A program made the position numbers and the translations under genes. The notes under the pieces are model-generated. The model searched no databases. It was given only the letters and a program-made list of their open reading frames with translations, and was not told where the DNA came from. Below are positions 18,249 to 28,002 of a DNA stretch of 64,000 nucleotides, one piece after another. Within the stretch, counting starts at the first letter, position 1, and every line of letters begins with the position of its first letter. This DNA comes from Ruegeria aquimaris (GTDB lineage: Bacteria; Pseudomonadota; Alphaproteobacteria; Rhodobacterales; Rhodobacteraceae), in the NCBI RefSeq assembly GCF_025751555.1, contig NZ_JAOWLB010000011.1:1-64000 (forward strand), given 5' to 3'.

Positions 18249-18857
18249 TTATCCGGCCGATGCCAGATCTCGGATCACGGCGTCGATATCGCCCTTGCGG
18301 CGATCCAGCATCGAACCGATCTCGGTGCGTTCGGTCAACAGCAGGTTCACGCCTTCGATGAACATGTTGAAGAACTTGTCCTTGCCGGACTTGTCCGAGA
18401 CCAGGAAAGTCACGTCGAAGGGCGCCTGTCCTTGCAACTTGACCTTTGTGCGGACTTCATAGCCTGCCTTGATCTTGCGGGCTGCCTGTACGGTGACGGA
18501 ACCGCCAATGAACTCGCGGAACCGTTTGCCATACTTGCGCGAGATGTAACCCTGGAACGCGCTGGTGAAATTCTTCAACTGCGCGGCCGAAGCCGTGCGC
18601 GCGTCCGGCCCCAACGCATAGCGTGCCATGATCGGGACATCGCCATAGCGGATAAAGATCCGCTCGAAATCCTTGATCATCGCGTTTTCGGACTTGCCCG
18701 ATGCTATCACCTTGTTGATTTCCGACACCACCTCGTTGACCAGAGACGAGGCGCTTGCCTCGGTCAAGGCAAAGGCAGGGACAGGCAGGGACAGCGCGGT
18801 CAGGCCAGCGGCCAGAGTAGTGGCAAAGCTACGGCGGGAGAAAAGCTTACTCGGCAT
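18249..18857 (-). CDS. mlaC: MlaC-like phospholipid-binding ABC component
   Basis: A 202-residue Ttg2/MlaC family protein. The export signal is twin-arginine-like (SRRSFATTLAAGLTALSLPVPAFA). The mature domain contains FERIFIRYGDVPIMARYALG, FTSAFQGYISRKYGKRF and FDVTFLVSDKSGKDKFFNMFIEGVNLL, typical of the family. ATG 18857 is chosen because GAGG lies seven bases upstream and the signal peptide starts there; the longer frame runs into mlaA. MlaC shuttles phospholipids across the periplasm between the outer-membrane lipoprotein MlaA and the inner-membrane MlaFEDB complex. It overlaps mlaA by 11 bases. Confidence 0.87.
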   Translation of the reverse strand: MPSKLFSRRSFATTLAAGLTALSLPVPAFALTEASASSLVNEVVSEINKVIASGKSENAMIKDFERIFIRYGDVPIMARYALGPDARTASAAQLKNFTSAFQGYISRKYGKRFREFIGGSVTVQAARKIKAGYEVRTKVKLQGQAPFDVTFLVSDKSGKDKFFNMFIEGVNLLLTERTEIGSMLDRRKGDIDAVIRDLASAG

Positions 18858-19662
18858 AGGGATCCTCATAAGGGTCAGCCAGATCGGGCGCGACCGGTGT
18901 TCCTGTGTCGGAATAGGGGTCACTGTACAGTCCCAGATAGGCATCTTCGTCGTCGGTTGCCAGCTCGAACCGGCGGTTTTGCAGGTAGATCAGGCGCAGC
19001 TGGGCGTAACTGTCCGAACTATCGTAGAGAATCGAATCGACCGTATCGGAATACAGGCCGCGATCCCCCAGCCGACGGACAATCTCGGCATAAAGCCCGA
19101 GGTTGTTGATCGGGCGGGTCGGTGCGAAGTCGATCGGATTGGTGAACAGGTTTACAAACACGCCGATTGCGTCCCGCGTGGTTGACGGGCCGTAGAGAGG
19201 CAGCTCCAGATAGGGTCCTTCGGCAAAGCCCCAGACATGCAAGGTTTCGCCGAAATCGGTATCGGCGCGTGGAATCTGGAAATCGCTCGCCGGATCGGCG
19301 AGGCCGGCAAAGCCCACGGTCGAGTTCACGACAAAACGGAACAGTGTGGTTCCTGCCTCTTTCGGCTTGCCCTGCAACAGGTAATCCACAGTTTGCCCCG
19401 GCAGCGAGAGGTTTTCGGCGAACATGTTGAAAGAGTTCACCATCGGTCGCGGAATGACAGTGACATACCCTTTCGCCGCCGGGCGAAAGAACACCCTGTC
19501 AACGCCTCGGTTGAAGCTGTGAATCGCGCGGTTGGTGTTCTCATACGGATCATAGACCTGACCGCCACCCTCCGGCGTCGGATTCGATGAAGCGCAGGCA
19601 GTCAGAACGGCCAACAGCGGTACCGCCAGAAATTTGAGCATATTTCGGGAGAACTTGTTCAT
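18847..19662 (-). CDS. mlaA: MlaA (VacJ) outer-membrane lipoprotein
   Basis: A 271-residue lipoprotein with the lipobox LTAC inside AVPLLAVLTACASS. The VacJ domain follows with YDPYENTNRAIHSFNRGVD, ENLSLPGQTVDYLLQGKP and FRFVVNSTVGFAGLADPAS. The extra acidic C-terminus (YSDPYSDTGTPVAPDLADPYEDPYAE) repeats a DPY motif. MlaA sits with porins in the outer membrane and removes misplaced phospholipids from the outer leaflet. It is first in a two-gene unit with mlaC; the inner-membrane Mla genes are not in this window. Confidence 0.9.
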   Translation of the reverse strand: MNKFSRNMLKFLAVPLLAVLTACASSNPTPEGGGQVYDPYENTNRAIHSFNRGVDRVFFRPAAKGYVTVIPRPMVNSFNMFAENLSLPGQTVDYLLQGKPKEAGTTLFRFVVNSTVGFAGLADPASDFQIPRADTDFGETLHVWGFAEGPYLELPLYGPSTTRDAIGVFVNLFTNPIDFAPTRPINNLGLYAEIVRRLGDRGLYSDTVDSILYDSSDSYAQLRLIYLQNRRFELATDDEDAYLGLYSDPYSDTGTPVAPDLADPYEDPYAE

Positions 19663-19861
19663 GATGATCTCAGAGATGCCAAAGCGGTCCGCCAGAGTCG
19701 AGGTTTGAAATTCGAGGTTCCAAGCTTAAGGTTTGCTCAGATACAATGAAAACACATAGGCTATCTTTTCCGGATATGAAACAGCGACGCATTTAACTTG
19801 CCGCGCGGCTCACGTAAAGAAAGCTATGCGCATAGCAACGCGAATTTGAGAACTTGTTCAC

Positions 19862-21595
19862 ATGACTTCTAAATCACATCTGCACGGAGCAGAGGAACTT
19901 CGGATGGCCCGCCGGCAAAGCCGCGCGCTGTATTGGTTCGTCGCCCTGTTCAGTTTCTTTGCAAACATGTTGATGCTGACCGGCCCGCTCTACATGCTTC
20001 AGGTCTATGATCGGGTGCTTGGAAGCCGGTCGGAACAGACGCTGGTCGCCTTGTCGCTTCTCGTGGTGTTCCTCTATGGCATCATGGGCATTCTCGACTA
20101 TACCCGCGGGCGGGTGATGGCCCGGGCAGGCGCCCGGTTCCAAGCACAGCTCGATCACCGGGTGTTCAACGCGATGGTGCGCCGGTCAGCGGTGGCGCAG
20201 GACCCTGTGGCGCAGACCGGGCTTGCCGATCTGGAATCGGTTCAGCGATTCATCTCCTCTCCGGTGACGATGTCATTGTTCGACCTGCCGTGGACGCCGA
20301 TTTTCCTTGCCGGTATCGCCATTTTTCATCCCTGGCTTGGCATCATGGCGCTGGCGGGCGGTTTCGTGCTGATCATCATCACCGTTCTCAACCAGCTCTT
20401 CTCTCGCAAGCCGACGTTTCATGCCGCGGTTGCGGCGAACCGGGCTACGTTGATCGGTGACGAAATCCGGAACGAGGCGGAAACCATCCAGTCCATGGGG
20501 ATGCGCGGGGCGGCCTTTGCCCGCTGGAACGGCGCGCGCGAAACCTCGCTTGTCGATGGATTGGGCGCAAGCGACATCGTCGGGAGCTTCTCGACCGTTA
20601 CCAAGACCCTGCGGTTGTTCCTGCAATCGGCGATGCTGGGTCTGGGGGCCTATCTTGTATTGCTTGGCGAAATCACGCCTGGTGCGATGATTGCGGCCTC
20701 TATCCTGTTGGGACGGGCACTGGCGCCGGTCGAGATGATCGTGAACCAGTGGCAGGTGGCACAACGGGCCATGAAAGGGTGGTCTAACCTGGCCGAGCTC
20801 TTGGAAAAGGTACCGCCAGAGCAGCCGCGTATGCCGCTGCCCAAGCCCAAGGCAAAGCTCGACGTTCAGGCGTTGACCGTGGTGCCGCCCGGCGATACCC
20901 GGGCGCAGCTCAAGACAGTCAGCTTTTCGGTGCAGCCCGGACAGGCCGTAGGTGTCATTGGCCCCTCGGGGTCCGGAAAATCGACACTTGCCAAGGCGCT
21001 GACCGGGCTGTGGCGTCCGGCTGGCGGTACGGTGCGATTGGATGGTGCATCTCTGGACCAATACGATCCGGATGTTCTGGGTCAGAACATCGGTTACCTG
21101 CCGCAGCGCGTGCAGCTCTTCGAAGGCACGATTGCCGAGAATATTGCCCGCCTGTCAGGTAGCCCCGACGCCAAGAAAGTGGTCGAAGCGGCGAAAAAAG
21201 CCGCAGTGCACGACATGATTGTGCAATTGCCGAACGGCTACGACACCCGTATCGCTTCGGGCGGCGGTCGCCTGTCCGGCGGTCAGATGCAGCGGATTGC
21301 ATTGGCGCGTGCGCTTTATGACGATCCGGTGATCGTTATCCTCGACGAACCGAACTCCAACCTCGACAATGAGGGGTCGCAGGCGCTGAACCAGGCGATC
21401 AGGTCCCTCAAGGAGGCCGGAAAATCGGTGCTCATCATGGCGCACCGTCCGGCCGCAATTGCGGAATGTGATCTGCTTCTGGTGCTTGACAACGGCCAAG
21501 CCGTGGCCTTTGGGCCAAAGGATCAGGTCCTGAAGGAACGGGTTACCAATCACCAGACCATTCAGCAAACCAAGGCGCTTGGAGGCGTGCGATGA
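19862..21595 (+). CDS. Type I secretion permease/ATPase (PrtD-like)
   Basis: A 577-residue half-transporter. The membrane domain (residues 25-310) carries the PrtD-type opening [28 protein letters not shown]. The ATPase has Walker [10 protein letters not shown], signature [16 protein letters not shown] and Walker [14 protein letters not shown]. It would export an unfolded protein, usually an RTX protein, straight out of the cell with a membrane-fusion partner (next gene) and a TolC-type outer-membrane protein. An internal ATG at 19904 has a better RBS (AGAGGAA) than 19862, so the protein may be 14 residues shorter. The promoter should lie in the 199-base gap after mlaA. Confidence 0.92.
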   Translation: MTSKSHLHGAEELRMARRQSRALYWFVALFSFFANMLMLTGPLYMLQVYDRVLGSRSEQTLVALSLLVVFLYGIMGILDYTRGRVMARAGARFQAQLDHRVFNAMVRRSAVAQDPVAQTGLADLESVQRFISSPVTMSLFDLPWTPIFLAGIAIFHPWLGIMALAGGFVLIIITVLNQLFSRKPTFHAAVAANRATLIGDEIRNEAETIQSMGMRGAAFARWNGARETSLVDGLGASDIVGSFSTVTKTLRLFLQSAMLGLGAYLVLLGEITPGAMIAASILLGRALAPVEMIVNQWQVAQRAMKGWSNLAELLEKVPPEQPRMPLPKPKAKLDVQALTVVPPGDTRAQLKTVSFSVQPGQAVGVIGPSGSGKSTLAKALTGLWRPAGGTVRLDGASLDQYDPDVLGQNIGYLPQRVQLFEGTIAENIARLSGSPDAKKVVEAAKKAAVHDMIVQLPNGYDTRIASGGGRLSGGQMQRIALARALYDDPVIVILDEPNSNLDNEGSQALNQAIRSLKEAGKSVLIMAHRPAAIAECDLLLVLDNGQAVAFGPKDQVLKERVTNHQTIQQTKALGGVR

Positions 21596-22893
21596 GCGAG
21601 AACAGGTTTTCCGCACGTGGCCCGATTGTCTTTGGCGTCATTGGTCTGATCGTTCTGGTCGGTGGTTTTGGGACCTGGGCCGTGATGAGCCAGATCGCCG
21701 GTGCGGTTGTCGCAGGCGGCCGGATCGAAGTCGACCGGAACCGCCAGATCGTGCAGCACCTCGATGGCGGTGTCGTTGCCGAAATCCAGGTCGACGAAGG
21801 CGATACTGTATCCGAGGGGCAGGTTCTGATCCGCCTCGACAGCAATCTGCTGAACTCGCAATTGCTGATCGTCGAAGGCCAGCTGTTCGAACTCATGGCC
21901 CGCCGCGGTCGGCTTGAGGCCGAGCGCGATGGTAATGACACGATTTCATTCGACGGTGAACTGCTTGATGTCGCGGCGCACCGGCCAGAGGTGGCGGAAC
22001 TGATCGACGGCCAAGAACGTCTGTTCCGCGCCCGGCAGGAATCGATCGCCAAGGAAACCGAGCAGCTGGAAAAGCGCCGCGCCCAGATCGGCAATCAGAT
22101 CGAAGGCATTATCGCGCAGCAAAAGTCGCGACAGTCGCAACTCAAGCTCATCGAAGAGGAGTTGGTGAGCCAACGCTCTTTGCTGGACAAGGGGCTGGCG
22201 CAGGCTGCCCGGGTTCTCAGCCTTGAGCGAACCAAGGCGGATCTCGAAGGGTCGCTCGGCGAGCTGATCGCGGCTCAGGCACAGCAGGAAGGCCGGATCA
22301 CAGAGATCGACATCGAGATTCTGAAACTCGGCACCCGCCAGCGCGAAGAGGCAATCACCCGGCTGCGCGACCTTCAGTATCGGGAATTGGAACTCGCCGA
22401 ACAGCGCCGGTCGTTGCAAGAGCAACTCTCGCGGCTTGATATCAAGGCGCCGGTCTCGGGGATCGTCTACGGATTGCAGGTGCATACCCCCCGTTCGGTC
22501 ATCCGACCAGCGGAACCGGTCCTGTTCCTGGTGCCGCAGGACCGGCCGCTGGTCATCGCGGCGCGGGTCGAGACCATTCACATCGACCAGATCCATGTCG
22601 GTCAGCCGGTGATGCTGCGGTTCTCTGCGTTGGATCAGCGGCAGACGCCAGAGTTGGTTGGAACGGTGAAACTGGTATCTGCGGACGCTTTTGTGGACGA
22701 GGCGAGTCAGGTTTCCTACTACCGTGCCGAGATCGAGCTGAACGAGGGTGAAGTCGAGAAGCTCCCAGAGGGGGCCGTTCTGATTCCGGGGATGCCGGTC
22801 GAGGCGTTCATCCGAACGGCGGACCAATCTCCGATCTATTACCTGGTCAAGCCGCTGGCCGACTATTTCACCAAAGCGTTCCGCGAAACCTGA
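21592..22893 (+). CDS. HlyD-family type I secretion adaptor
   Basis: A 433-residue membrane-fusion protein. One N-terminal membrane helix ([21 protein letters not shown]) is followed by the first lipoyl half-motif [17 protein letters not shown], a long coiled-coil hairpin (about residues 100-280, many Glu/Gln/Arg/Leu), the second lipoyl half with [19 protein letters not shown], and a beta-barrel ending in [16 protein letters not shown]. Its ATG overlaps the stop of the ABC gene, so the two are coupled. It bridges the inner-membrane ABC exporter to an outer-membrane channel, which is not encoded here. Confidence 0.92.
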   Translation: MSENRFSARGPIVFGVIGLIVLVGGFGTWAVMSQIAGAVVAGGRIEVDRNRQIVQHLDGGVVAEIQVDEGDTVSEGQVLIRLDSNLLNSQLLIVEGQLFELMARRGRLEAERDGNDTISFDGELLDVAAHRPEVAELIDGQERLFRARQESIAKETEQLEKRRAQIGNQIEGIIAQQKSRQSQLKLIEEELVSQRSLLDKGLAQAARVLSLERTKADLEGSLGELIAAQAQQEGRITEIDIEILKLGTRQREEAITRLRDLQYRELELAEQRRSLQEQLSRLDIKAPVSGIVYGLQVHTPRSVIRPAEPVLFLVPQDRPLVIAARVETIHIDQIHVGQPVMLRFSALDQRQTPELVGTVKLVSADAFVDEASQVSYYRAEIELNEGEVEKLPEGAVLIPGMPVEAFIRTADQSPIYYLVKPLADYFTKAFRET

Positions 22894-22967
22894 TATTTGG
22901 CTCTTTTCCGCGCGGACGTTCCCGGTTAGCGTCCGCGCCACCAAACGCCAACAGGAGGATTACGACC

Positions 22968-23426
22968 ATGGGTATCGAGGATAAACTGGCCAGTCTGGGT
23001 GTGACCTTGCCGAATGCACCTGCCCCGGCGGCAAATTATGTGCCCTTCGTCAAAGTGGGCAGCATCGTCTATATCTCGGGTCAAATCTCGAACGACGAGA
23101 ACGGTCTTATAGTTGGCAAGCTGGGCGAGAATATGGATGTGGCCGCCGGCGCCGCGGCGGCGCGCCGTTGCGCGATCAACCTCTTGGCGCAGGTCAAGGC
23201 CGCCTGTGGCGGCGATCTGGATCAACTCGTCCGCGTCATCAAGCTGACCGGCTTTGTGAACTCCACTGCCGATTTCACCAACCAGCCGCAGGTGATCAAC
23301 GGCGCCTCTGATTTTCTGGTCGAGGCGCTGGGCGAGGCCGGGCGGCATTCACGTTCGGCGGTCAGCGCCGCAGCACTGCCTCTGGGTGTCGCGGTCGAGA
23401 TCGAAGGTATCTTCGAGGTAAAATGA
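22968..23426 (+). CDS. RidA family protein
   Basis: A 152-residue protein of the YjgF/YER057c/UK114 family, subgroup of about 150 residues (YP_709-like). It has the GSIVYISGQIS strand, NLLAQVKAACGGDLDQLVRVIKLTGFVNS and the C-terminal GRHSRSAVSAAALPLGVAVEIEGIFEVK. The conserved Arg of the RidA site (HSRSAV) is present, supporting imine/enamine deaminase activity. A strong AGGAGGAT precedes the ATG at 22968. The stop overlaps the start of the following phosphodiesterase gene. Confidence 0.92.
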   Translation: MGIEDKLASLGVTLPNAPAPAANYVPFVKVGSIVYISGQISNDENGLIVGKLGENMDVAAGAAAARRCAINLLAQVKAACGGDLDQLVRVIKLTGFVNSTADFTNQPQVINGASDFLVEALGEAGRHSRSAVSAAALPLGVAVEIEGIFEVK

Positions 23427-24181
23427 CGCCCGCCCTGCCTGCCGCCCTGCTTGGCGCGCCGATTGCACATCGTGGCTTTCACGATATCTCTCAGGGTCGG
23501 CCAGAGAACAGCCGCGCGGCCATCCGCGCGGCCATCGAAGCCGGATATGCCATCGAGATCGACCTGCAACTGACCGCTGACGGTCAGGCGATGGTGTTTC
23601 ACGACTACGACATGCGCCGTCTTACCGGGCAGGCGGGTGCAATCCGCCAGATCACCGGTGCAGAGGCCAGCAGCATCCCATTGCTGCATGGGGATGGCGA
23701 AGGCGTCCCAACGCTGGTGGAGATTCTCGCTCTTGTCGCCGGTCGTGCCCCGCTGTTGATCGAGTTGAAGGATCAGGATGGCGGCATGGGTCCCGATATC
23801 GGCATTCTGGAGGCTGCGGCCGCGCAGGCCCTGGCCGGGTACCGGGGTCCGGTCGCCGTGATGTCTTTCAACCCTTACAGCGTCACAGCGATGGCGCGGC
23901 TTGCGCCAGATCTTCCGCGCGGGTTGGTGACCAGCGCCTATCACCCGCACGAATGGCCACTGCCAATCGCGACTTGCGAGCGTTTGCGCGATATCCCCGA
24001 TTTCGAGAGCAGCGCCAGCGCGTTCATCAGCCACGAGGTCGAGGACCTTACCCGCCCGCGCGTCGCCGAACTCAAGGCGCGCGGTGTGCCGGTGCTATGC
24101 TGGACGGTGCGCTCGGCTGAGCAAGCCTCCGAGGCGCGGAGCATCGCCGACAATATCACCTTCGAGGGATACGCGGCTTGA
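23423..24181 (+). CDS. Glycerophosphodiester phosphodiesterase
   Basis: A 252-residue GDPD-family TIM-barrel enzyme. The active-site motifs are IAHRGFHDISQGRPENS (catalytic His and Arg, ligand Glu), EIDLQLTADGQAMVFHDYDMRRLTG (metal ligands Glu/Asp and the second catalytic His), and LLIELKDQ. No signal peptide, so cytoplasmic like UgpQ. It hydrolyses glycerophosphodiesters to glycerol 3-phosphate and an alcohol. It is translationally coupled to ridA by an ATGA overlap, and a GNAT-type gene follows 45 bases later. Confidence 0.92.
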   Translation: MTPALPAALLGAPIAHRGFHDISQGRPENSRAAIRAAIEAGYAIEIDLQLTADGQAMVFHDYDMRRLTGQAGAIRQITGAEASSIPLLHGDGEGVPTLVEILALVAGRAPLLIELKDQDGGMGPDIGILEAAAAQALAGYRGPVAVMSFNPYSVTAMARLAPDLPRGLVTSAYHPHEWPLPIATCERLRDIPDFESSASAFISHEVEDLTRPRVAELKARGVPVLCWTVRSAEQASEARSIADNITFEGYAA

Positions 24182-24226
24182 TCCTGCCCGCTCCGGTCAC
24201 AGATTGAAGTGGAAAGAGGGCGGCGA

Positions 24227-25414
24227 ATGGATCAGGCGCAGATCGAAATCAGGGTGGTGCAGTCGCTGAGTGATATCTCTGCGACGGAATGGGATGCCTG
24301 CGCCTGTCCCGAAACGGCGGATGGCGGTCGGCCGCTGGACCCGTTCACCACCTATCGGTTTCTCCAGGCGCTGGAGGTGAGTGGTTCCGTCGGGCGCGGC
24401 ACCGGCTGGCAGCCGCAATATCTGACCGCTTATCTGGACGGAATGATGATCGGTGCCGCACCGATGTACGTCAAATCGCACAGCCAGGGCGAGTACATCT
24501 TCGACCACAGCTGGGCCCATGCCTATGAACGGGCAGGGGGCCATTATTACCCCAAGCTTCAGGTCTCGGTTCCATTCACCCCCGCCACGGGGCGGAGGCT
24601 GCTGGTCAGGCCCGGGTACGAAGAGATCGGCCAGTCGGCGCTGGTTCAGGGCGCGGTGCAGCTTGCGGCAAACAACAGTGTCTCCAGCCTGCACATCACC
24701 TTCTGCACGGGGGCCGAGGCAGAGGCAGGCCGCCAGATGGGTCTGATGCACCGCGTGACCCAACAGTTCCATTGGCTGAATGATGGTTATGCCGATTTCG
24801 ACGGGTTTCTCTCCGCACTCTCGTCGCGCAAACGCAAGACGATCCGCAAAGAACGCGCGCAGGCCCAGGCGTTCGGTGGCCATATCCGCGCCCTGACCGG
24901 CAGCGAACTGCAACCCGAACACTGGGATGCGTTCTGGCGTTTCTACCAGGACACCGGTTCGCGCAAATGGGGGTCTCCCTATCTGACACGAGCCTTCTTC
25001 GACCTTGTGCACGACACGATGGCCGACGACGTTGTTCTGGTCCTGGCAGAGCGGGATGGGTATGCCATCGCCGGTGCGCTCAACTTCATCGGGCGCAAAA
25101 CGCTTTTCGGCCGATATTGGGGGTGTACCGAACATCACCCCTGCCTGCATTTCGAACTGTGCTACTATCAGGCCATCGACTGGGCCATCGCTCATGGCCT
25201 GACCCGAGTCGAGGCCGGGGCGCAGGGCGAACACAAGCTGGCGCGCGGGTATCTTCCGACCCGCACCCATAGCCTGCATTGGGTCAATGATCCGGGTTTC
25301 GCGAATGCGGTCGCCCGCTATCTCGAGGCCGAGGGTGCGGCGGTCGATGAGGAAATTGAAATCCTGACGGACTATGGTCCGTTCAGAAAGACGCAAGTGG
25401 AGGAACAGCAATGA
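24227..25414 (+). CDS. GNAT / FemAB-like N-acyltransferase
   Basis: A 395-residue protein of the family often labelled peptidoglycan biosynthesis protein (PF04339, double GNAT fold like FemX/FemAB). Visible landmarks are YMTAYLDG-like substrate loops, [53 protein letters not shown] and the C-terminal [18 protein letters not shown]. The ATG at 24227 is preferred over a GTG at 24209 since a GAGGGCGG sequence lies directly upstream of it. The acceptor is unknown. Its stop overlaps the start of the pterin dehydratase gene. Confidence 0.82.
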   Translation: MDQAQIEIRVVQSLSDISATEWDACACPETADGGRPLDPFTTYRFLQALEVSGSVGRGTGWQPQYLTAYLDGMMIGAAPMYVKSHSQGEYIFDHSWAHAYERAGGHYYPKLQVSVPFTPATGRRLLVRPGYEEIGQSALVQGAVQLAANNSVSSLHITFCTGAEAEAGRQMGLMHRVTQQFHWLNDGYADFDGFLSALSSRKRKTIRKERAQAQAFGGHIRALTGSELQPEHWDAFWRFYQDTGSRKWGSPYLTRAFFDLVHDTMADDVVLVLAERDGYAIAGALNFIGRKTLFGRYWGCTEHHPCLHFELCYYQAIDWAIAHGLTRVEAGAQGEHKLARGYLPTRTHSLHWVNDPGFANAVARYLEAEGAAVDEEIEILTDYGPFRKTQVEEQQ

Positions 25415-25704
25415 GCGAACGATTGTCCGAGGAAACCCGCGGGCCGCTGCTGGACCCGCTGCTGGCCAATGGCTGGACTATGGTCCAGGGCCGGGACGCG
25501 ATCACCAAGACCTATTCCTTTGACACATTTGTCGACGCGATCGGCTGGATGATGCGGGTCGCAATCTGGGCCGAGAAATGGAACCACCACCCCGAGTGGT
25601 CGAACGTCTATGGCAAGGTCGATGTCGTGCTGACCACCCACGACGTGGGCGGGCTCAGCTCGCTTGACGCGAAACTGGCGCGCAAAATGGACAGTCTCTG
25701 CTAA
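25411..25704 (+). CDS. phhB: 4a-hydroxytetrahydrobiopterin dehydratase
   Basis: A 97-residue pterin-4-alpha-carbinolamine dehydratase. The active-site signature [29 protein letters not shown] contains the catalytic His-His pair and the later His. It regenerates the pterin cofactor of aromatic amino acid hydroxylases, and homologues can also act as DCoH-like proteins. No phenylalanine hydroxylase gene lies in this window. It overlaps the upstream acyltransferase (ATGA) and shares stop-codon bases (CTAA) with the convergent MerR gene. Confidence 0.92.
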   Translation: MSERLSEETRGPLLDPLLANGWTMVQGRDAITKTYSFDTFVDAIGWMMRVAIWAEKWNHHPEWSNVYGKVDVVLTTHDVGGLSSLDAKLARKMDSLC

Positions 25705-26123
25705 CGCGACGCGCGCTTCCCGACCCGCGCGGCTGTCCGCTCGGCCTGGCGCATCAGTTTCTGAAAACTGGGACAGTCCAGATGTGACGACGCGGGGCAG
25801 TCGGCAACATGCCGCAAGGTATCCTGGAGCAATTGCAGGCGCCGGATCTGGCGGCCCAGATCGTCGGCGCGCGCGTGCAACTCGTCGCGGGGCAGGTCGG
25901 GGTGCCCGTCGGCACCCAGCATCTGTGCGATCTCTGGCAGGCTGAACCCGGCCGCCTTGCCCATCGAGATCAGGGTCAGTCGCAACAGGGTCTGTGGCCC
26001 GTATTGCCGCCGCAGACCCTTGCGCCCGATGGGCGCAATCAGGCCCTGTTCCTCGTAATAGCGCAGCGTCGAGGGCGGTACGCCCGACTGCGCGGCGACC
26101 TCTCCGATGTCGAGAATTTTCAT
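25701..26123 (-). CDS. MerR family transcriptional regulator
   Basis: A 140-residue MerR regulator. The winged-helix N-terminus starts [29 protein letters not shown], followed by a dimerisation coiled coil ([27 protein letters not shown]). The C-terminus has [11 protein letters not shown], a pair of cysteines seven residues apart, the same spacing as the CueR metal loop (CP...DCP). The SoxR four-cysteine cluster is absent. The ATG at 26123 begins the domain exactly; the longer frame upstream is spurious. It is divergent from an MFS exporter and probably controls it through the operator at 26126-26156. The ligand is unknown. Confidence 0.9.
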   Translation of the reverse strand: MKILDIGEVAAQSGVPPSTLRYYEEQGLIAPIGRKGLRRQYGPQTLLRLTLISMGKAAGFSLPEIAQMLGADGHPDLPRDELHARADDLGRQIRRLQLLQDTLRHVADCPASSHLDCPSFQKLMRQAERTAARVGKRASR

Positions 26124-26125
26124 GC

Positions 26126-26156
26126 TTGACCTCAAGTTGACTTGAATTCGCAGAGT
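26126..26156 (+). promoter_or_regulatory. MerR-type long-spacer promoter of the MFS gene
   Basis: A -35 box TTGACC (26126-26131) is followed, after a 19-base spacer, by CAGAGT (26151-26156). The spacer holds the inverted repeat CTCAAGT-TG-ACTTGAA. Overlong 19-base spacers with a central palindrome are the mark of MerR-activated promoters, and the repeat closely resembles the SoxR box. The -10 match is weak (three of six), as is common for activated promoters. Confidence 0.55.
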
Positions 26157-26190
26157 GCGCGTCTGTTGCGAATGACTCAAGAGATCAATC

Positions 26191-27405
26191 ATGAATTCCT
26201 CCGTCGAAACCACATCTGTCGACGCCGTCTGGCGCGATCGGCGCGCGCAGGCGTTGCTGCTGGCGGCAACGCTGACCATCATGGCAAACGCCACCATCAG
26301 CCCGGCCCTGCCCGGGTTGGCGCGCGAATTCGCCACCCACCCGCAGGTGGCCTTGCTGACCCGGCTTCTGGTGCCTGCGCCCTCGCTTGCGGTGGTGCTT
26401 GTGGCGCCGCTGGTCGGTGTCCTGTCCGACCGCGTCGGGCGGCGCAGTCTGCTGCTTTGGGGGATCGTACTGTTTGCGCTGGCGGGCAGTGCCGGTCTGC
26501 TGCTGCCAGGGTTGGAGAGCATCCTGGTCAGCCGCCTGATCCTGGGGGTTGCGGTGGCCGCGATCATGACCACCCAGACGGCGCTGATCGGCGATTACTT
26601 CAGCGGCGCGGCACGGGCGGCACTGACCGGATTGCAGACCTCGGCGCGCAATTTCGGTGGTTTTGCCTTCATCTCATCCGCCGGGTTGCTCGCGGGTCTG
26701 TCTCCGCGGCTGCCCTTTCTCATCTATGCCCTGCCCTTGCTGGTCCTCCCCTTTTTGATGCGGTCCCTGCCGCGCCCGACCCCGCGGGCCGCTGGGCAAG
26801 GCGCAGAGGCCCCGGAGACAGACGGGCACCCACAGTGGCGGCTGATCCTGATGGGCCTCTTGCTGTTTCAGATGATCACCAACATGACCTTTTTCATCAT
26901 GCCGACGCAGATCCCCTTTTATCTGGATGCGCTGGGTCATGACGGCGCGGTGATGACCGGCACGGTGCTGGGTCTGCTGACCCTGGCCGGAGGGCTGGCC
27001 GCGCTGGTTTACGGGCATCTTGCAGCCCGGCTGGGCGTGGCCGGGATCTTGGCGCTGGGATATGCCGCCATGGCGATGGGCATCGCCGCCATCGGGGCCC
27101 GGGCGGGGCTGCCCGCGATGCTGGCCGGGGGTGTGTGCATCGGGATCGGCTTTGCCTGGGTGCTGCCTGCATTTGTGACTGTGATGCTCGCATTGGCCCC
27201 GGCGCGGCGCCGGGGCACCGCAGGTGGCCTGCTGACCACGTCGATCTTCCTGGGCCAGGTCCTGTCGCCCTTCCTGAGCCTGCCGATCATCGCCTCCATC
27301 GGATTTGACGGGCTCTACCTGGGTGCCGGGGTTCTGCTGGTAACGATCAGCGCGCTGGCGCTGATCGCGGGTGTTTTACGTCTAGGTCTCGGGCGTGCGC
27401 TCTGA
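26191..27405 (+). CDS. MFS efflux transporter
   Basis: A 404-residue major facilitator with twelve predicted helices. The family motif A, GVLSDRVGRRSLLLWG, lies between helices 2 and 3, and a motif-C-like NFGGFAFISSAGLLAG follows helix 5. The N-terminus resembles drug and multidrug antiporters of the tetracycline/Bcr type. It exports an unknown compound using the proton gradient. It is divergent from the MerR gene, with the shared 67-base gap holding a MerR-type promoter, so it is probably induced by that regulator. It ends 13 bases before a convergent peroxiredoxin gene. Confidence 0.88.
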   Translation: MNSSVETTSVDAVWRDRRAQALLLAATLTIMANATISPALPGLAREFATHPQVALLTRLLVPAPSLAVVLVAPLVGVLSDRVGRRSLLLWGIVLFALAGSAGLLLPGLESILVSRLILGVAVAAIMTTQTALIGDYFSGAARAALTGLQTSARNFGGFAFISSAGLLAGLSPRLPFLIYALPLLVLPFLMRSLPRPTPRAAGQGAEAPETDGHPQWRLILMGLLLFQMITNMTFFIMPTQIPFYLDALGHDGAVMTGTVLGLLTLAGGLAALVYGHLAARLGVAGILALGYAAMAMGIAAIGARAGLPAMLAGGVCIGIGFAWVLPAFVTVMLALAPARRRGTAGGLLTTSIFLGQVLSPFLSLPIIASIGFDGLYLGAGVLLVTISALALIAGVLRLGLGRAL

Positions 27406-27418
27406 AGGGAAAGGTGAC

Positions 27419-27904
27419 TTAGATCTGCTCCAGCAGCTCTTCGCCGACGGTCAGCTTGCAGGCACCCGCCTCCTCTTCGAGGTTCAGCACCTTGATCACC
27501 CCGTCCTCGGCCAGCAGGGCAAAGCGCTGACAGCGGTCGTAGAGGCCCACCACCGGTGCGCTGAACGCCAGCCCGATGGCCTTGGTAAACTCCGCCATCG
27601 GATCGGCCAGCATGGTGATTCCGGCCTCGGCGGCGCCGCTTTGCTGGCCCCAGGCCGTCATCACGAAGGGGTCATTCACGGAAACGCAGATCACCTCGTC
27701 CACGCCCTTGTCGGCCAGGGCCTGACGGGTGCGGATGAAACTGGGCAGATGCGTCATCGAACAACCACGGGTAAAGGCGCCCGGCAGACCGAACATCACC
27801 ACCTTGCGGCCTTTCAGCTTGGCGCCAAGATCGACCGTCTCGGGGCCTTTTTCGCTGAAGATCATGAATGTGGCGTCCGGCAGTCTATCTCCGACTGAAA
27901 TCAT
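27419..27904 (-). CDS. Peroxiredoxin (Prx5 type)
   Basis: A 161-residue redoxin of the Prx5 class. The peroxidatic cysteine lies in LPGAFTRGCSMTHLPSF, corresponding to the usual PGAFTPxCS; the Pro of the TPxC motif is replaced by Arg here (TRGC), as in many bacterial Prx5 proteins of this subgroup. A second cysteine occurs in EEEAGACKLTVGEELL near the C-terminus. It reduces hydrogen and alkyl peroxides with glutaredoxin or thioredoxin. A divergent ferredoxin-reductase-like gene starts 99 bases away. Confidence 0.9.
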   Translation of the reverse strand: MISVGDRLPDATFMIFSEKGPETVDLGAKLKGRKVVMFGLPGAFTRGCSMTHLPSFIRTRQALADKGVDEVICVSVNDPFVMTAWGQQSGAAEAGITMLADPMAEFTKAIGLAFSAPVVGLYDRCQRFALLAEDGVIKVLNLEEEAGACKLTVGEELLEQI

Positions 27905-28002
27905 CTTCGTGAACCTCTCTGTTGGATTTGCGGAACTCGTCCCTCCGGCATATAGCTGTCAGATATGACAAGGCCATGGGAAAAAGCGGGGCGAGCAGAA
28001 AG

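Noticed and set aside
25701-26123. SoxR identity for the MerR protein
   Set aside because: The four-cysteine iron-sulfur motif of SoxR is absent; only a two-cysteine motif with seven-residue spacing is present.
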